From the NCBI GenBank assembly GCA_964058805.1, contig CAXKVV010000944.1, forward strand, positions 1 through 40,924: 40,924 bases of DNA, read 5' to 3'. The stretch comes from Schoenoplectus triqueter. Lineage: Eukaryota; Streptophyta; Magnoliopsida; Poales; Cyperaceae. Position 1 is the stretch's first letter; every line of letters begins with the position of its first letter. This document shows, in pieces, positions 19,508-31,149 of the stretch. The position numbers and the translations under genes were made by a program. The notes under the pieces were generated by a model. That model made no database searches. It saw nothing but the letters and a program-made list of their open reading frames with translations, and was not told where the DNA came from.

Positions 19508-22354
19508 ATGCAGTAACTTTCTGTCTTTTTTTTTTTTCGAAAAGCTGACAGAAGCTGCCAGTAATTTACACAGAGGAAATGTTACACACAGGAGCCCATA
19601 AACTATAAGCCTACGTAAGTTGCCTTACCTGATATCTGTTTGTCCTATTACCCTTACAAAGCACACTACATCAAGACTATAGTCACAATAGTTCTTGTTG
19701 TCTGTTGGTCCCTCATCATTAGCAGTACCTTGAGCACATGCGTCCATCAGTGTAAATGTTATCTACTATAACGAGGACTGGAGTAGCCTTCTGTCTGAAA
19801 ATTCTGTTATTTCTCTCCCTCCATACCGCCCAGAGGGCACATATAAAATATGTCCTCCAAGTCTCTATCTGCACTCTTGTTCCCCGCGGCATGGATGCCA
19901 GATAGGTCGCACCTATTGACTCTCGTGGATTGAGCATGCTCAAGTTTAGTTTGGAGGATAGCGCGCACCATATTTGTCCGACGACCGGACAAGTGACAAA
20001 GAGATGTTGAGCTGTCTCCAACGTACCGGAATCGCAAAGCACACAGCCGGGTGTTATCGTAAGGTGGCGTCTAATCATAACTTCCTGCGTTAATAGTTTG
20101 TCTTTGAGCAATAGAACGAAGAAAATCCTAGTTGAGGGAGGGACCTTCGCAGTCCATGTAGAGGAGTGATGGAAATTGATTTTCCCAGCTGAAGACATGA
20201 GATCGTATGCCGATTTTGATGAGAAAGTTCCTGATGGTGAAGCCCGCCATAATATTTTATCTCTATTGTCACGCAACTGTATTTGCATGACCTCATCAAT
20301 AATTTCTTGCATTTCCCGGTTGAATGGTCGTGGGAGCAGGGCGGGCAACTGGCTTTTTGCTTGTAACAAGGATAGAGTCCTCCTTGCGGGGGGAGCATCC
20401 TTACTGATTAACTGAAAAACTGGGTTGCCCAACCAATTATCGTTCCAGACGTTGATGCGTCTTCCGCTGCCAACCTCCCACTGCGTGAGGTGAGTAAATG
20501 TTGAGTGTAACGCTAACAAGTGTTTCCAAAAAAAGGAGCCAGTTATCATCGGTGCGAAGGTCTCGTTACCAGATTTATTATATATGGATCTTGCAAAAGC
20601 TGCCCAAACCGACCCTTGGGGCTCATATATTTTCCACCACCACCGGAGAAGCATGGCCATATTTTGCAGCTTGAGGTTAATCAAACCCAATCCACCATTC
20701 TTCTTTGGGAGGCAGACTGTGTCCCAGTTTGTTAGTGAAATGCCTCCTGCACTGTGATTCACCCCGGCCCATAGGAAGGATCTTCGAATTCGATCTATCC
20801 TGTTAATGACCCAAGTCGGTAGCCGAAAACACGCCATGTAATAAATTGGGATAGCTGATATGACCGCTTGAATTAATTGCATTCGTCCCCCCCTTGAAAG
20901 CACTTTTCCTTTCCATGCAGCCAGTCGTCTTTCAATTTTTTCAATGAGTGTCATGAGTAGGGATTTGTCTAATCGCTTGGTAGTGAGTGGTAACCCCAAA
21001 TATGTTATGGGCAGTTCCGTAACAGGGCATGCAACTAATTCCTTGATAGATTGCAATGCGACCTGGTCTACACTGAAAGGGATGCAAGCACTCTTATGGA
21101 AGTTGATAGCTAGGCCCGATGTCTGCGAGAAGGAATGCAACACCATCATCAAGTATCGCACTGTCTGGCCTTTGATTGTGGTGATCAGAATTGTGTCATC
21201 AGCGTACTGGAGAGCAACGATCGGCTCTTGTATCTTTGATGTGAGGGTGTGGGGAAGCATGGTGTTGGCTGCGTGAATCATTCTCTGAAACACATCGACC
21301 GCTATGATGAAGAGAAGGGGGGACATGGGGTCCCCCTGTCTGAGACCCCGCTTGTGAGTGAAGGTAGGAGTGGTTTCATCATTCAGGAGTATGCGAGAGG
21401 AGCTGGTCTTAAGCAAGTGATGCACCCAGGCTATGTATTTGTGTGGAAATCCCCTTGCTGTAAGCACATTAATCAAGAAATCCCAGCTTAGGGTGTCGAA
21501 AGCCTTTGAGAAGTCGAGTTTGAGTAGTAGTGTTGGTTCTTTGCTTTGCTCTACATGGTGCAATAGCTCACGAGAGGCTAGGAAGTTTTCTGCTATAAAA
21601 CGGGATCGGATAAAAGCCGTTTGTCTCTCAGACACTAGTGATGGTAAGTGTTCTTGAAGCCTATTTGCCAGGACTTTAGCAATAAGCTTGGGGATAAAGT
21701 TTATGATGCTGATCGGCCTGTAGTCAGAAATTGTGCTTGGCATATCTATTTTTGGAAGAAGAATTACATTGGCCACATTCAAAGATGTGAGGTTGGCTTG
21801 TTCATTGTACAGGTCATCAAAGATTCTCAGCACAGCTTGCTTTATGAGTGGTCATTGCTGTTTGGAGAATTCGTTCGGAAGGCCATCAGGACCGCTTGCC
21901 TTGTTATTAGCAAGGGCCATAAGGGCATTTTCAATCTCTTGTATTGTGAAAGGTGCCTCCAACTGGTGCAGATCCAATTCCGGAGAATAAAGCGAAGTCA
22001 AGTTAACCCCAATGGTGTCCGGAGAAGTCCCCAGTAGCTTAGCAAAGTGATCGAACACCGCCGCAGTAATGTCATTTTTATTTGATAGTTCTCTACCTTC
22101 ATGGTGAATGGATGTTATGCGCTTTCTACGTGCCCTTGTGGATGCATACGTATGAAAGAAATGTGTATTTTTATCGCCATGTTGCAACCATCGGCATCTT
22201 GCTCGTTGCTGCCATTTCATTTTCACGTTGTTTGCCAATTCATACGACCGCTCCTTAGTTTTTATTTTGATGAAGCCCTCCAGGTGAGAAAGGTATCTTA
22301 TCTGCTCTAGGGCATCAAAAAAAATAATGATCCGCTATGCAGTAACTTTCTGTC
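19508..22354 (-). mobile_element. LINE (L1-type) insertion with 18-bp target-site duplication
   Basis: The body is 19526-22336, about 2.8 kb. ATGCAGTAACTTTCTGTC lies at 19508-19525 and again at 22337-22354. The 3' end is at the low-coordinate side and has a 12-nt T run (19526-19537), which is the poly(A) tail read on the minus strand. The 5' end is truncated within ORF2, so the endonuclease part and ORF1 are missing. The perfect target duplication and almost intact reading frame indicate a young insertion. It sits inside the inverted-repeat element 19407-23330. Confidence 0.95.
19719..22310 (-). pseudogene. LINE ORF2 reverse transcriptase, 5'-truncated, one stop
   Basis: The frame runs from about 22310 to the stop at 19719 and is broken only by a TGA at 21854-21852. 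The upstream part has the WLQHGDKNTHFFH and NNKASGPDGLPNEF motifs that precede the RT core. The long part (about 704 codons) has the RT core: KLDFSKAFDTLSWDFL, RGLRQGDPMSPLLFI and the catalytic LQYADDTILI. It continues with the AAWKGKVLSRGGRMQLIQAV region, a C-terminal zinc-knuckle domain (CVLCDSGTLETAQHLFVTCP) and ALWAVWRERNNRIF. No endonuclease domain precedes it, because the copy was truncated on insertion. Such copies are normally dead on arrival. The TGA falls where the family usually has a sense codon just before PLIK, and is consistent with a single point change. Confidence 0.93.
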
Positions 22355-23330
22355 AAATTTCCTAATTTCACCTTTGCCCTCGTCTTCTTTTTTCTTTGCA
22401 TTGGCACCTTCCATTCTATTTCATCTCTTCGTCTCCTGACATCTTTCGTTCTTGTATGAGCTCCAAATGATTTCACTGTACCAAAACTCAAAACCATCAC
22501 TATTGATCTCCATCATGAACCATCTCTCGTGCTTCATCAAAATTTTCATGCGTGCACAAATGACTTGTAAAACACAGCTTGATTCAAATGGTTATGGCCC
22601 CCCTTCAATATTATATCTAATGTCCAATATAATATTTAATCTCTAAGTTAAAATTTTGATTCCGCCTCTGATCACAGAGGTCAATACAACTATATCTTTT
22701 GTCTTGTCATGAATAAATGTATACATTTTGTGACATCATTTGAAGCTATATCATATTACCTCAAACAATTGTTTATACAAGTTAAATAAAAGTTTGAAGT
22801 TAGAACCGGATATCACTTGAAATTGTGTGTGTGTGTATGGGTATATATTCGTATGGGAATATTTGAATCGTGTCAAGAATAGTGTTTGAAAAAAAAATAT
22901 AAGTATAATAAATGAAGATGGTGAGAAAATGGTGATTTATATGTTAACATGGTATTTGGATTTTTTTTTTCAGAATAATAACTGTTTTAAATGATGAAAA
23001 TATGAACATATCAACTATTTCAACTCTTATTTAGAATAACATAATAGTAATTATTCTCATTATTTCAGAATATTGTTTTTATATTCAGATGATAACTTGC
23101 TATTCCAATTCTCAGATAAAGTGTTATTTCATATTCTTTGTACATCCAAAAATACCCCATGAGATGCCAGCTCAAAAGAAAAAGAAACAGTAGAGGGAGC
23201 TGAGGAGAAAAAGTTACAGAGAATCAACAGAAGTTTGATAAAAGCATTGTTTTGAACAAAATTAAACAGTTTAGGGGGCAATTTGAATCAAACACAATTG
23301 TTGAAGGACCAAATCAGACTGTCTCCAAAT

Positions 23331-23870
23331 TAAAATAGGAAGTTACTCTGGATTTAATTAGTTGTCAAAATCAAAATTGTAATTAGTACAAATTTTTGTT
23401 ATTATAAACTGAATACTCCGGCAACCAAGATACAAATTAAGCATTAACTATAACACACAAATCAAGATTAATCAAACAAATGCATTGTAGGTTAAATTAA
23501 TCAAATTTGTCAAGTTGGAACTAAACTTCATTATTGTTAAAAAAAAATAGAAAATGGACAAAAAGGCGTCGCTAAGAACGACAAAATTAGAAAATGGTTG
23601 AAATTTTCTAGACGATAATTAACTGAACATGCAATTTACTGAGTTTTGCATATGGCCGGCCAACAAACAACTATAATTTATCCTCCATCATGCTAAAATA
23701 AGCAAAGTCAAATTAATGTAAGCTTCAAAAACAAATATTTATTAAATAAAAGAAGGCGATAAACAAAATAAATTGGTTTCGTTAGTTATGTTTCTATTCA
23801 ACATAAACAATGTGGACAGTAAATATAACAAAATTAAAACGTAAATTGCAACAACACAACCTTCATCTAC
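23331..23870. other. AT-rich intergenic DNA, promoter side of the lipid transfer gene
   Basis: No gene recognised. The last part presumably contains the promoter of the gene starting at 23974. Confidence 0.5.
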
Positions 23871-23876
23871 TCGCTC

Positions 23877-23884
23877 TATATATG
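23877..23884 (+). promoter_or_regulatory. TATA box of the lipid transfer protein gene
   Basis: TATATATG lies in the context CGCTCTATATATGTATT, 97 bp before the ATG at 23974. Confidence 0.6.
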
Positions 23885-23973
23885 TATTCCCATTGACAAC
23901 TCAAAGTCTTCAATTAAGCAATTGCATATCCACAATTAAATTTGACACAAGGAATTTCAAGTTATTTTGCAAT

Positions 23974-24288
23974 ATGGCACTCCTATCCTTTCCTAAATTC
24001 ACATTTATCATCGTGCTACTATCATATCTTATGATAAGTAACAACATGGTGTTTGCTATAAGCTTTTGTAGGATGAATGACGAGGGCATTAAGGCTTGTC
24101 TACCGGCGGCGAGAGGATCGCATCCACCGGCACCAACACCTCAATGTTGCAGTTATGCAAAAGTTGCTGACGTTCGATGTTTCTGTTCGTACCAACATTC
24201 TTACTTGGTTCGTCTTTTTGGGATCAATGTCTCCCAAGTTAAGAAAATACCGATGATGTGTGGTATCAAGAGACCAAGCTACTGTTGA
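23974..24288 (+). CDS. DIR1-like non-specific lipid transfer protein (104 aa)
   Basis: Single-exon gene for a secreted eight-cysteine lipid-binding protein. Residues 1 to about 29 form a signal peptide with a hydrophobic core (FIIVLLSYLMI). The mature part has cysteines at 32, 42, 58, 59, 69, 71, 96 and 104, in the C-C-CC-CXC-C-C order of the family. A proline-rich stretch (SHPPAPTPQCC) just before the CC pair, and the GIKRPSYC end, are like DIR1, the Arabidopsis protein involved in long-distance defence signalling. The family fold is four helices held by four disulphides around a lipid cavity in the apoplast. The frame is open further upstream but has no ATG there, so 23974 is the start. Its specific role here is unknown; the resemblance to DIR1 is by cysteine spacing and proline motif only. 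Confidence 0.88.
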   Translation: MALLSFPKFTFIIVLLSYLMISNNMVFAISFCRMNDEGIKACLPAARGSHPPAPTPQCCSYAKVADVRCFCSYQHSYLVRLFGINVSQVKKIPMMCGIKRPSYC

Positions 24289-25929
24289 GTGTTGATACTT
24301 CTATGGGATAAACTATAATGTTTGCTTCTGTATGTAATGTTTCTGTCTTTCTGATTAAATTGTTGGTGTGCATATATAATGCAAGGAGATTAATTTGTAA
24401 TTTTGTTTGAATGAGAGTTGGCTGTGATTGTACACACTATTATATTGTTGAGTTTTTTTTTTTTTAAAAAAAAAAAACTTGACATTCTACAGCTGGTACC
24501 CTGTAATCTTCTGCTATTTGATTACTTGATTTTTTTAGCTTATTCTTTCGATTCCTTATCATTATGTCAACAGTAAAAAGAGTTGTATATAGTATGGATC
24601 TACCAGATCAATACAAAGGAAACAAAATTAAAGAAGAGGTTCAAATGTAGTTTTAGAATCATGTTCCAGCAATATTGAAGATATAATTTATCTAGCACAA
24701 ATAAATTATTCGATTACAAGGCTTATAGTTCAAAAAAAAAATGACAGCACAGGTTTGCCACGAGAAACGCATACATTGCATAATCTCCCTTTTTGGATAA
24801 ATATATGAATGAAAAAAAAATCGAGAATATGTATCAAAATTAAAAAGTCTTTCCCCCCCCCCCAAAAAAAAAACTATATAATTCTTTAAATATTTATCTT
24901 TTCTAAACAGTATCTTTGTTGTCCAATCACTAAAACTAGGGTAGTCACATAGTCTTTATTTTATTATTTTTTATACAACCCAATCCGACTTAATTAGAAT
25001 CGGAACAATTTTTTTATGATTCAACTCTATCTGACTTGACTTGAGATGGGTCAAACATTTTGATCTTACTCGACTCATTTATTCTAGTGTCATCTTGAGT
25101 TGAATCTGATTTAGAACAAATTGAGTTAATATGGAGTTGAGTCAAAAAATTAATACCCCTAATTAAAATAAAAGATTCACTATGCAAATATGATCAAGTC
25201 TCCACCAAAGTGATGAGTTTCAAAAGTTTAGATTCAAATATTAATGAACACGACAAAGAGAGGGAGACAAGTTTTTTGTTTTTTTTCCCATCAATCACTT
25301 AAAAACAGAAACAGAGGCAAACGAGATGGGGATTCTTGCTCCAAATATTTCTATCCATTCTTCTGGAATCTAAACTATGCTACTCAAATCGACTTTAAAA
25401 ATCGCGCATGTCCTGAACAATAGCTATTATGGATAACGGAGAAGGCTAACTCTCAACGTTTATTAATTAACATAATGTTGTTGGTTGTCATGAGTTAAAT
25501 TTTATTATTTAGTTTAAGTTAATAAATTTGACATTCAAGTTAATTTTAATGCATTGTTATTCAAATTAATTCATTTAGTATTCAAGTAAGTTAATTTAGT
25601 ATTTAAGTTAATGGTATTAAATTTGATATCAACATTACCATATCGACTCACTTCATACTTAATATATGTGACGTGATAATGTTGTAGTGATTTTTTTTAT
25701 TAAAAACGACATATCTTTTTAGTATTCTATGCAGCCATAAAATGCTTCGGTCTGGCTAATAGATATTTCAAATAGTTCTAGAAAACGCTAGCTTTTTGAA
25801 ATACATATTATCATAAAATGCTTCTCAAACAGGTCCAAAATACACATCTCTACTTGTGTGAAATTTATGTACAAGGAAAGAAAATAAACGAGTCGCACCA
25901 ATTTTCCTTCCCGCGACCATTATATATGA
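24289..25929. other. AT-rich intergenic DNA with degenerate repeats
   Basis: No gene found. A T-run meets an A-run at 24451-24477, and a C-run (10-11) followed by an A-run lies at 24854-24873. CCAATCCGACTTAATTAG, GACTTGACTTGAGATGGG and GAGTTGAGTCAAAAAATTAA at 24980-25160 look like a decayed hAT-type MITE related to those at 18486 and 38450. AAGTTAATTTAGTATTTAAG-type short repeats occur at 25510-25620. Confidence 0.5.
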
Positions 25930-25934
25930 AAAAG

Positions 25935-26490
25935 AAAGAGAATTCATTTTGGTTCCTTATTTTTTTATAAAGAAAAAATAAGTTATTTCATAGCTTTTGA
26001 TATAAAAACTAATTTGATCCCCAAAATAAATAAAAAACTAAACTGATCCTTCGAATTTTGTTTTAACATTCTTTATTTTTCTATTACCTAAGTTTAAATA
26101 AAATAAAAATAAAATTTTTTATTATGAAAAAAATAAAAAATACAAAGTAAAATAGCTTATAATGCATGGCGTAAATGATAAACTATTTAAAATTCATTAA
26201 TCATTACAGATAAAATATCTTCACAGCCCAAATTATTTTTTTTTAAAGTTCAGGATCATAATTAGTGTTTATTTCAAAACTTCAAGCATTTATTTAGTGT
26301 ACTTTAAAGTTTAGGGACCAAAATTAGTGTTTATATAAAACCTCAAGGATCTATTTGGTGCATTTTAAAGTTTATTGGACCATTTTTTTTTTTTAGAAGT
26401 TCAAAGATCAATTTTTATGCAATTCAAAACTCAAGACTAACTTAATTTTTTTTACAAAAATTCAGGGACTAACTAAGTTTAAGGACTTAC
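25935..26490. mobile_element. Inverted-repeat element of the 'GGTCCCT..AACTTTAAA' type
   Basis: The left end has TTTTGGTTCCTTATTTTTTT, AAATAAGTTATTTCATAG and AAAACTAATTTGATCC. The complement of the right end has TTAGTTAGTCCCTGAATTTT, AAATTAAGTTAGTCTTGAG and ATAAAAATTGATCTTTG in matching order, giving ragged inverted arms about 90 bp long. Tandem repeats fill the right part. Superfamily unknown; no target duplication confirmed. Confidence 0.45.
26242..26400 (+). repeat. Tandem repeat, 61-bp period, about 2.5 copies
   Basis: TTTAAAGT starts units at 26242, 26303 and 26364, exactly 61 bp apart. Each unit continues with a variant of TTAGGGACCAAAATTAGTG, then TTTATATAAAACCTCAAGG, then ATCTATTTGGTGCA. 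The units differ by about 15-20 percent by eye. They lie in the right part of the inverted-repeat element. Confidence 0.75.
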
Positions 26491-27180
26491 TTAGTTAATA
26501 TGTATTAGTTTATTCAGAGCTGATATGCAAATTTCTTTACCGGTAGTCCGATACTATATCATCACTGGGTTGTCACAGTAGTTATTCAATTAAATAGTTA
26601 GAAATACAAATTGAATAGTATTTTTAATAAAAATTATATTGAGAAAATTTTTACCATAATTATATTAAATACTAAATATGTACATAATAATAAGTAATAT
26701 AATTAAATACTTGATTATTTATATAAAATAATATAAACAAGTGATTGTTTTAAAAGATAAATTGTACCTTTGCATATTACACTCCTCTATTTTAAATATG
26801 AATAAAGAAAAATTATAGATTTACTATTGGAACACAGTAGATGAAGGAATTTATATAAATTCAACAACTAGAAAAGTCAATTTCATGGCATAACTATAAA
26901 ACTTGGAATGTTAATTTTATGTTTTATAAATTAGTATTGCTTTAAATAAATTTTATTTTATATTAAAATTTTATTGTTTAATATATGTTGTTCAATATTT
27001 TATTATTCTAACTTAATTGTTATTCAATTTATTAATACAATAAGTCGTATAATATAGTTTGATATAATATAAATTAAATAATTAGATTCAGCCGTTAAAG
27101 ATACCTCTACATTTCTCTATTCCCGTTTTTTGTTTTAAATAATCGGAGGTACTTGTTGGTAAAAACATCCTTCTAAATTC
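26491..27180. other. AT-rich intergenic DNA upstream of the L20 gene
   Basis: No gene or clear element was recognised. Composition shifts to GC-richer sequence at about 27185, where the L20 leader starts. Confidence 0.5.
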
Positions 27181-27181
27181 T

Positions 27182-27188
27182 AAACCCT
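27182..27188 (+). promoter_or_regulatory. Possible telo-box in the L20 promoter or leader
   Basis: AAACCCT lies 147 bp before the ATG, in TAAACCCTCGCG. Telo-boxes (AAACCCTAA) are common in promoters of plant ribosomal protein genes. The last bases of the consensus are not matched, so it may be chance. Confidence 0.35.
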
Positions 27189-27334
27189 CGCGTCTCTCCC
27201 TTCCGGCTCCAGCCTCCAGCCGCAATTGATCCAATCCCCCAACCCTTCTCTCAGTCTCAGGCTCTCAGCTCCTCCATCAAAAGTAGTACACAATAGTCGA
27301 AATCGGCCGAAGAAGCGAGAAAAAAAACACCTCG

Positions 27335-28521
27335 ATGATGAACAAAAAGGAGATCTTTAAACTTGCCAAGGGTTTCAGGGGCCGCGCCAAGAATTGCATC
27401 AGGATCGCCAGAGAAAGGGTCGAGAAGGCGTTGCAATATTCGTACAGAGATCGCCGAAACAAGAAGCGCGATATGCGATCGCTTTGGATTGAGCGCATCA
27501 ATGCTGGTACTCGCCTCCATGGGGTAAACTATTCTAGTAATTGAATTGAAAAAGAAATGCGGTCAGGTTATGAATTAATTTCTAGAGCTTTCAGACGACT
27601 AGGATTTCTATATATTCCCTCATATGAAGTGTTAGAAGGATTAGTTGTTTTGAAACTTAATTTTCAGGTTCTTTTTTTTCAAAAAAAAAATTTGCTTCTA
27701 GGCTACATGTTAGACTCAAATCAGGTTCACCATTTCTCTGAATTAGTTTGCAACCATGTAAGTACCAAAGCTGAGTCTTGTTAGTTACATCTAGTCACAT
27801 TAGCCTGTCTAATCCTAGGCAGTTATTGATTGAGACGGTACAGTCCGAGTCCTGACTATAATTGAATTACATATAAACTGGAGAAAAATAATTAACAGCA
27901 ATAAGACCTACAACTATGTCTCAGTGAAAATACCCTGCATACTGCAGATTCATGGTACTGATTTCAAGTTCATTAATCAACCTGGTTAAATTTGCTTGTC
28001 TGGCTTCTTCTTTTTTTCCCAAAATAAAATATTTTATAACGTTTTGCTACTGGAGATCATGAATTTGGTGTATGGTACAGTGCTGGCATGGAAAGAATCC
28101 ATGTGTTCCTGTTACACTGCTAATGTTGTTTTTGTTTTCCCCAATTAGTTTCTTTAGTATTTTTATGGAAATTGGCTGGACCTATTTGCCAGATATCTTA
28201 TGGGAGAAAATACTAACATCATGCTATTACTATTCATTAATCTGAACCAATGGTGGAGAATGAATTCTCTTAATAGTTTATGTAAATAACAATGACATCT
28301 GTATTATCTTATTTTTCTGTACTGTTTTGATATTTCAGGTGAATTATGGTAATTTTATGCATGGGCTGATGAAGGAGAACATCCAACTTAACCGAAAGGT
28401 GCTTTCAGAGTTGGCAATGCATGAGCCATATAGTTTCAAGGCACTAGTGAATGTTTCACGTAATGCATTTCCCGGAAACAAACCTTTACCAAAGAAGGAA
28501 GGTCTATCATGCATCTTGTAA
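27335..28521 (+). CDS. RPL20: Organellar ribosomal protein bL20, nuclear gene (2 exons, 123 aa)
   Basis: Exon 1 is 27335-27523 and exon 2 is 28339-28521; the intron is 815 bp, starts GTAAAC, ends TTTCAG and is phase 0. Exon 1 ends ...AGTRLHG and exon 2 starts VNYGNFMHG, so the join is seamless. The product is a large-subunit ribosomal protein that binds 23S-type rRNA early in assembly. Family marks: the basic N-terminal [20 protein letters not shown], the long basic helix [20 protein letters not shown], and the conserved L20 C-terminal domain [20 protein letters not shown]. Plastid L20 is encoded in the plastid genome, so a nuclear gene of this length without a long targeting peptide is most likely mitochondrial, with an internal or uncleaved signal; that is inference. 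The start is at a double ATG, so the protein may begin one codon later. Confidence 0.92.
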
Positions 28522-30419
28522 ACTGGTTTGTTGAGATTATTAGGCTATCTTTTTTTTTTTTCCTTTTTTTCATATAGATGCTTTAAGTTTTCTAGGAACT
28601 GAAATAAAGTTTGTTTAATTACTGTCTGAAATCTGAATGTTTTTTTCCCTTAAATTCTGTATTAGTTTGGAAAACATATAGTCGGTATTTTCTTAATGCA
28701 TGCCAGGGATGAGAAGTCTCTTAAGAAAAAGAGCTTTATAATATAAAAGGTCTGTCACGAGAGTGACTTCATGATTGTTTCTGAAGGTGTTTTTATTGTT
28801 TTTATTTTAACCAAAAGAAAAATGGATACATTTACATTTTACATATGTTGTATGAATGTGTCCTTTTTCTTCAACGGACTTGTGATGATACATCAAGTCC
28901 TTGAACACTTGCATAATACGTATCACTTTATATCAAGTGATGAATAGTATGTTTTCTTGATGAGAAACTTTTTTTTATAGTGGTGAAAAACAATTTTTTT
29001 TTACAAAGTTGATCGGTTCAATACAACAAGGAATACATTGGTTGAAGTATTGTGAAAAGGAAAGCGTTTTACTGTGAAAAGGAAAAGCTGCTAAGAAATA
29101 TTTTCATTGACGCAGCTTAAAGAAAATATAAGTACTGATGTCTTAAACAATTCATAGTGCCCTTATTATGGTATATAGTTAGTTACTTTTGAATGGATAA
29201 ATGCAAAGCGAAATTCACAAAGCAACATTTTTTTTTAAATAATGGAGTACCACCTATTTCATTTATGAAACCAAGTTTGGGAAGGAATTCTCCGCTTTCG
29301 ACTTACCGAATTGCACACAAAATTAAACGCTACATTTAAAAGTGTGCATTACACTACTCAATATCACTGTCCTGGACCATCTTTGCATCAAAATAGAACT
29401 AACATCTTTGCATAAAAAAGAAACTATCATAGTTCGTACAAAATCAATACATAATCCTCTAACCACCAAATGATCAATACTGGCTGCAACAAAATTAAGA
29501 GAACAAAGATAGAACATGGACTAAACCGCATACAAAAAATCTTGTCCCAAAGAAATTTATTCAATGAATGTAACACCATTGGCAAACCTTTCAAATTCCC
29601 AACAAAACTAAATCAAGTAGAGAGGAAAGAAACGACGTTACTATATTTATCCAGAAACTAAATTAAACAGAATATAGTCAGAAGTCACAACAGAGCTCTC
29701 TTCAGTCAGAATTTAACAAATTAGAAACAATAGCCCAGGGGACGAATCCGCCTTATTTAGCTAATAATAATTTTAATTTACTGAACAGTTTTTTTGAAGT
29801 AGAATTTACTGGACAGTTGAATATGAAATGAACTCTTCGAACGGTTCTATTTTCCATGCACAGTTATCCAAAAATGCATTATCGTCCATCAATTTCAAAC
29901 TTGGGAAACTAACAAATCCTTCAATCTAAAGATTAGCTATCTTATGCAAACAAATATACTTCAAAAAACTATCTCCAAATTATTCGCTAGCAAACATGGA
30001 GATGCGGCTACGTAGTTCATGAAGCTTCTATAGGCAAAAAAAACTTGTGAAAAGTGTTTGTTCTTCATTTTTTTTAATTATTTTGGCAAGAGAATTGTAG
30101 TGCGTTTAGAACACTAGCAGACTTGCAGTTTAGTGCTTATTTAGTTATTATTTATATTCAAAAGGTTGCACCGTAATATATTTGTAAGGCCAACCTTTTC
30201 TTTTATTATAATTAAATTAAAGTGTTGAGGCTCCATTCCAACCCTGGAAGAACACGGGGTTTCACAAGAGGTGAAGTTATTAAGTTATAACTATTGGTAA
30301 CTTGATAAATACAAAATTAATGTGATGAGCATTTCATCGAACATCTTGTACGCACCAAACAAAATGCAAGAAAATAATGTAAGAAAGAAAAAGAAAGTAT
30401 TATATAAACCTCTTTTTAT
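28522..30419. other. Intergenic DNA downstream of the L20 gene
   Basis: The first 100-150 bases are probably the L20 3' UTR. No gene is supported in the rest; short frames at 29323-29661 match nothing. No clear inverted-repeat element was recognised. Confidence 0.5.
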
Positions 30420-30840
30420 TTACTGAGGAAACTTCATCCAAACAGATACTTCAGAACCAGTTCTATCATCTTTGCGCTACAAACACAATAAAGGGTACAA
30501 CAAATCTCTCCACCACTGGAGGCTTAACAAATGAGTGAACACTTTACATTTGTGCTGCAAACCATCTTTGGATCCCATAAAGAGTCGCCACTCACAATTT
30601 CTCTACAAGTAGAGGCCGAAAAACACATCCTGACACCACTGTCATATGATCTTAGGATTACCAGAAAGGAAGAAAAGTAGAGAACAAGTCATGATTCGTC
30701 CCAGATTCTGTACCACATGACCGAGGTCTTGACTCTTGATCATCTCAATTGCTTATTTCTCTTTGTGAATGTCAACTGAACCAGAGAAATGCCTATTGGC
30801 ATATATTAACGGTATGTGCAACGAGCGAAACCATCTCCCC
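30420..30840. other. Unassigned, less AT-rich segment
   Basis: Base composition is more balanced here than in the flanks, and on the minus strand there are a few short open stretches of 30-45 codons separated by stops. It could be the untranslated end or a relic of a gene, but no domain or family could be recognised. Confidence 0.25.
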
Positions 30841-31149
30841 CTGCCTCTCAGTCATTTTATTATGGGTGCATTTGGATGGATAAAGAATAATAAATTTTGG
30901 GTTTTGAATTAGTGACTATTTTTACTGGAAAAATATAAATGTCTTCATTAATTTTCTATCGATTTTTTTCACCATGAATGAAAAATGCTCCTTCAAAAAC
31001 TACAGCGCGTGGCTCACGTATAATATTAATGGAGGAAATAGAAAGACAATATTGGACATTGTATATCGGCGTCCATTTTTATTTGCTATTCTACTATTAG
31101 AGAATAGTTTTTCAAAAACATGTGATATATTCCTTCAGGGGATTAACAT
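30841..31149. other. AT-rich intergenic DNA
   Basis: Nothing recognised. A 62-codon frame at 30974-31162 lacks any family resemblance. Confidence 0.45.

Larger units (their letters stand above)
19407..23330. mobile_element. Inverted-repeat element split by a LINE insertion
   Basis: The left end (19410-19507) contains AGTCTGATTTTAG, AACTATTGTGTTTGGTTCAA, ATTGCCCTCTAAA and ACTGTTTAATTTTGTTCAA. The complement of the right end (23254-23325) contains CAGTCTGATTTGG, CAATTGTGTTTGATTCAAAT, TGCCCCCTAAACTG and TTTAATTTTGTTC in the same order. Subtracting the LINE and one target duplication leaves about 1.1 kb. The middle has a (GT)n run near 22828 and no clear coding region. The superfamily is unknown, and the boundaries are set by where the two arms stop matching. 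Confidence 0.6.

Noticed and set aside
19807..22037. Several plus-strand frames of 70-130 codons across the LINE
   Set aside because: They are antisense shadows of the reverse transcriptase frame.
29323..29661. Two 63-64 codon frames on opposite strands
   Set aside because: Overlapping short frames without domain, promoter or exon partner.
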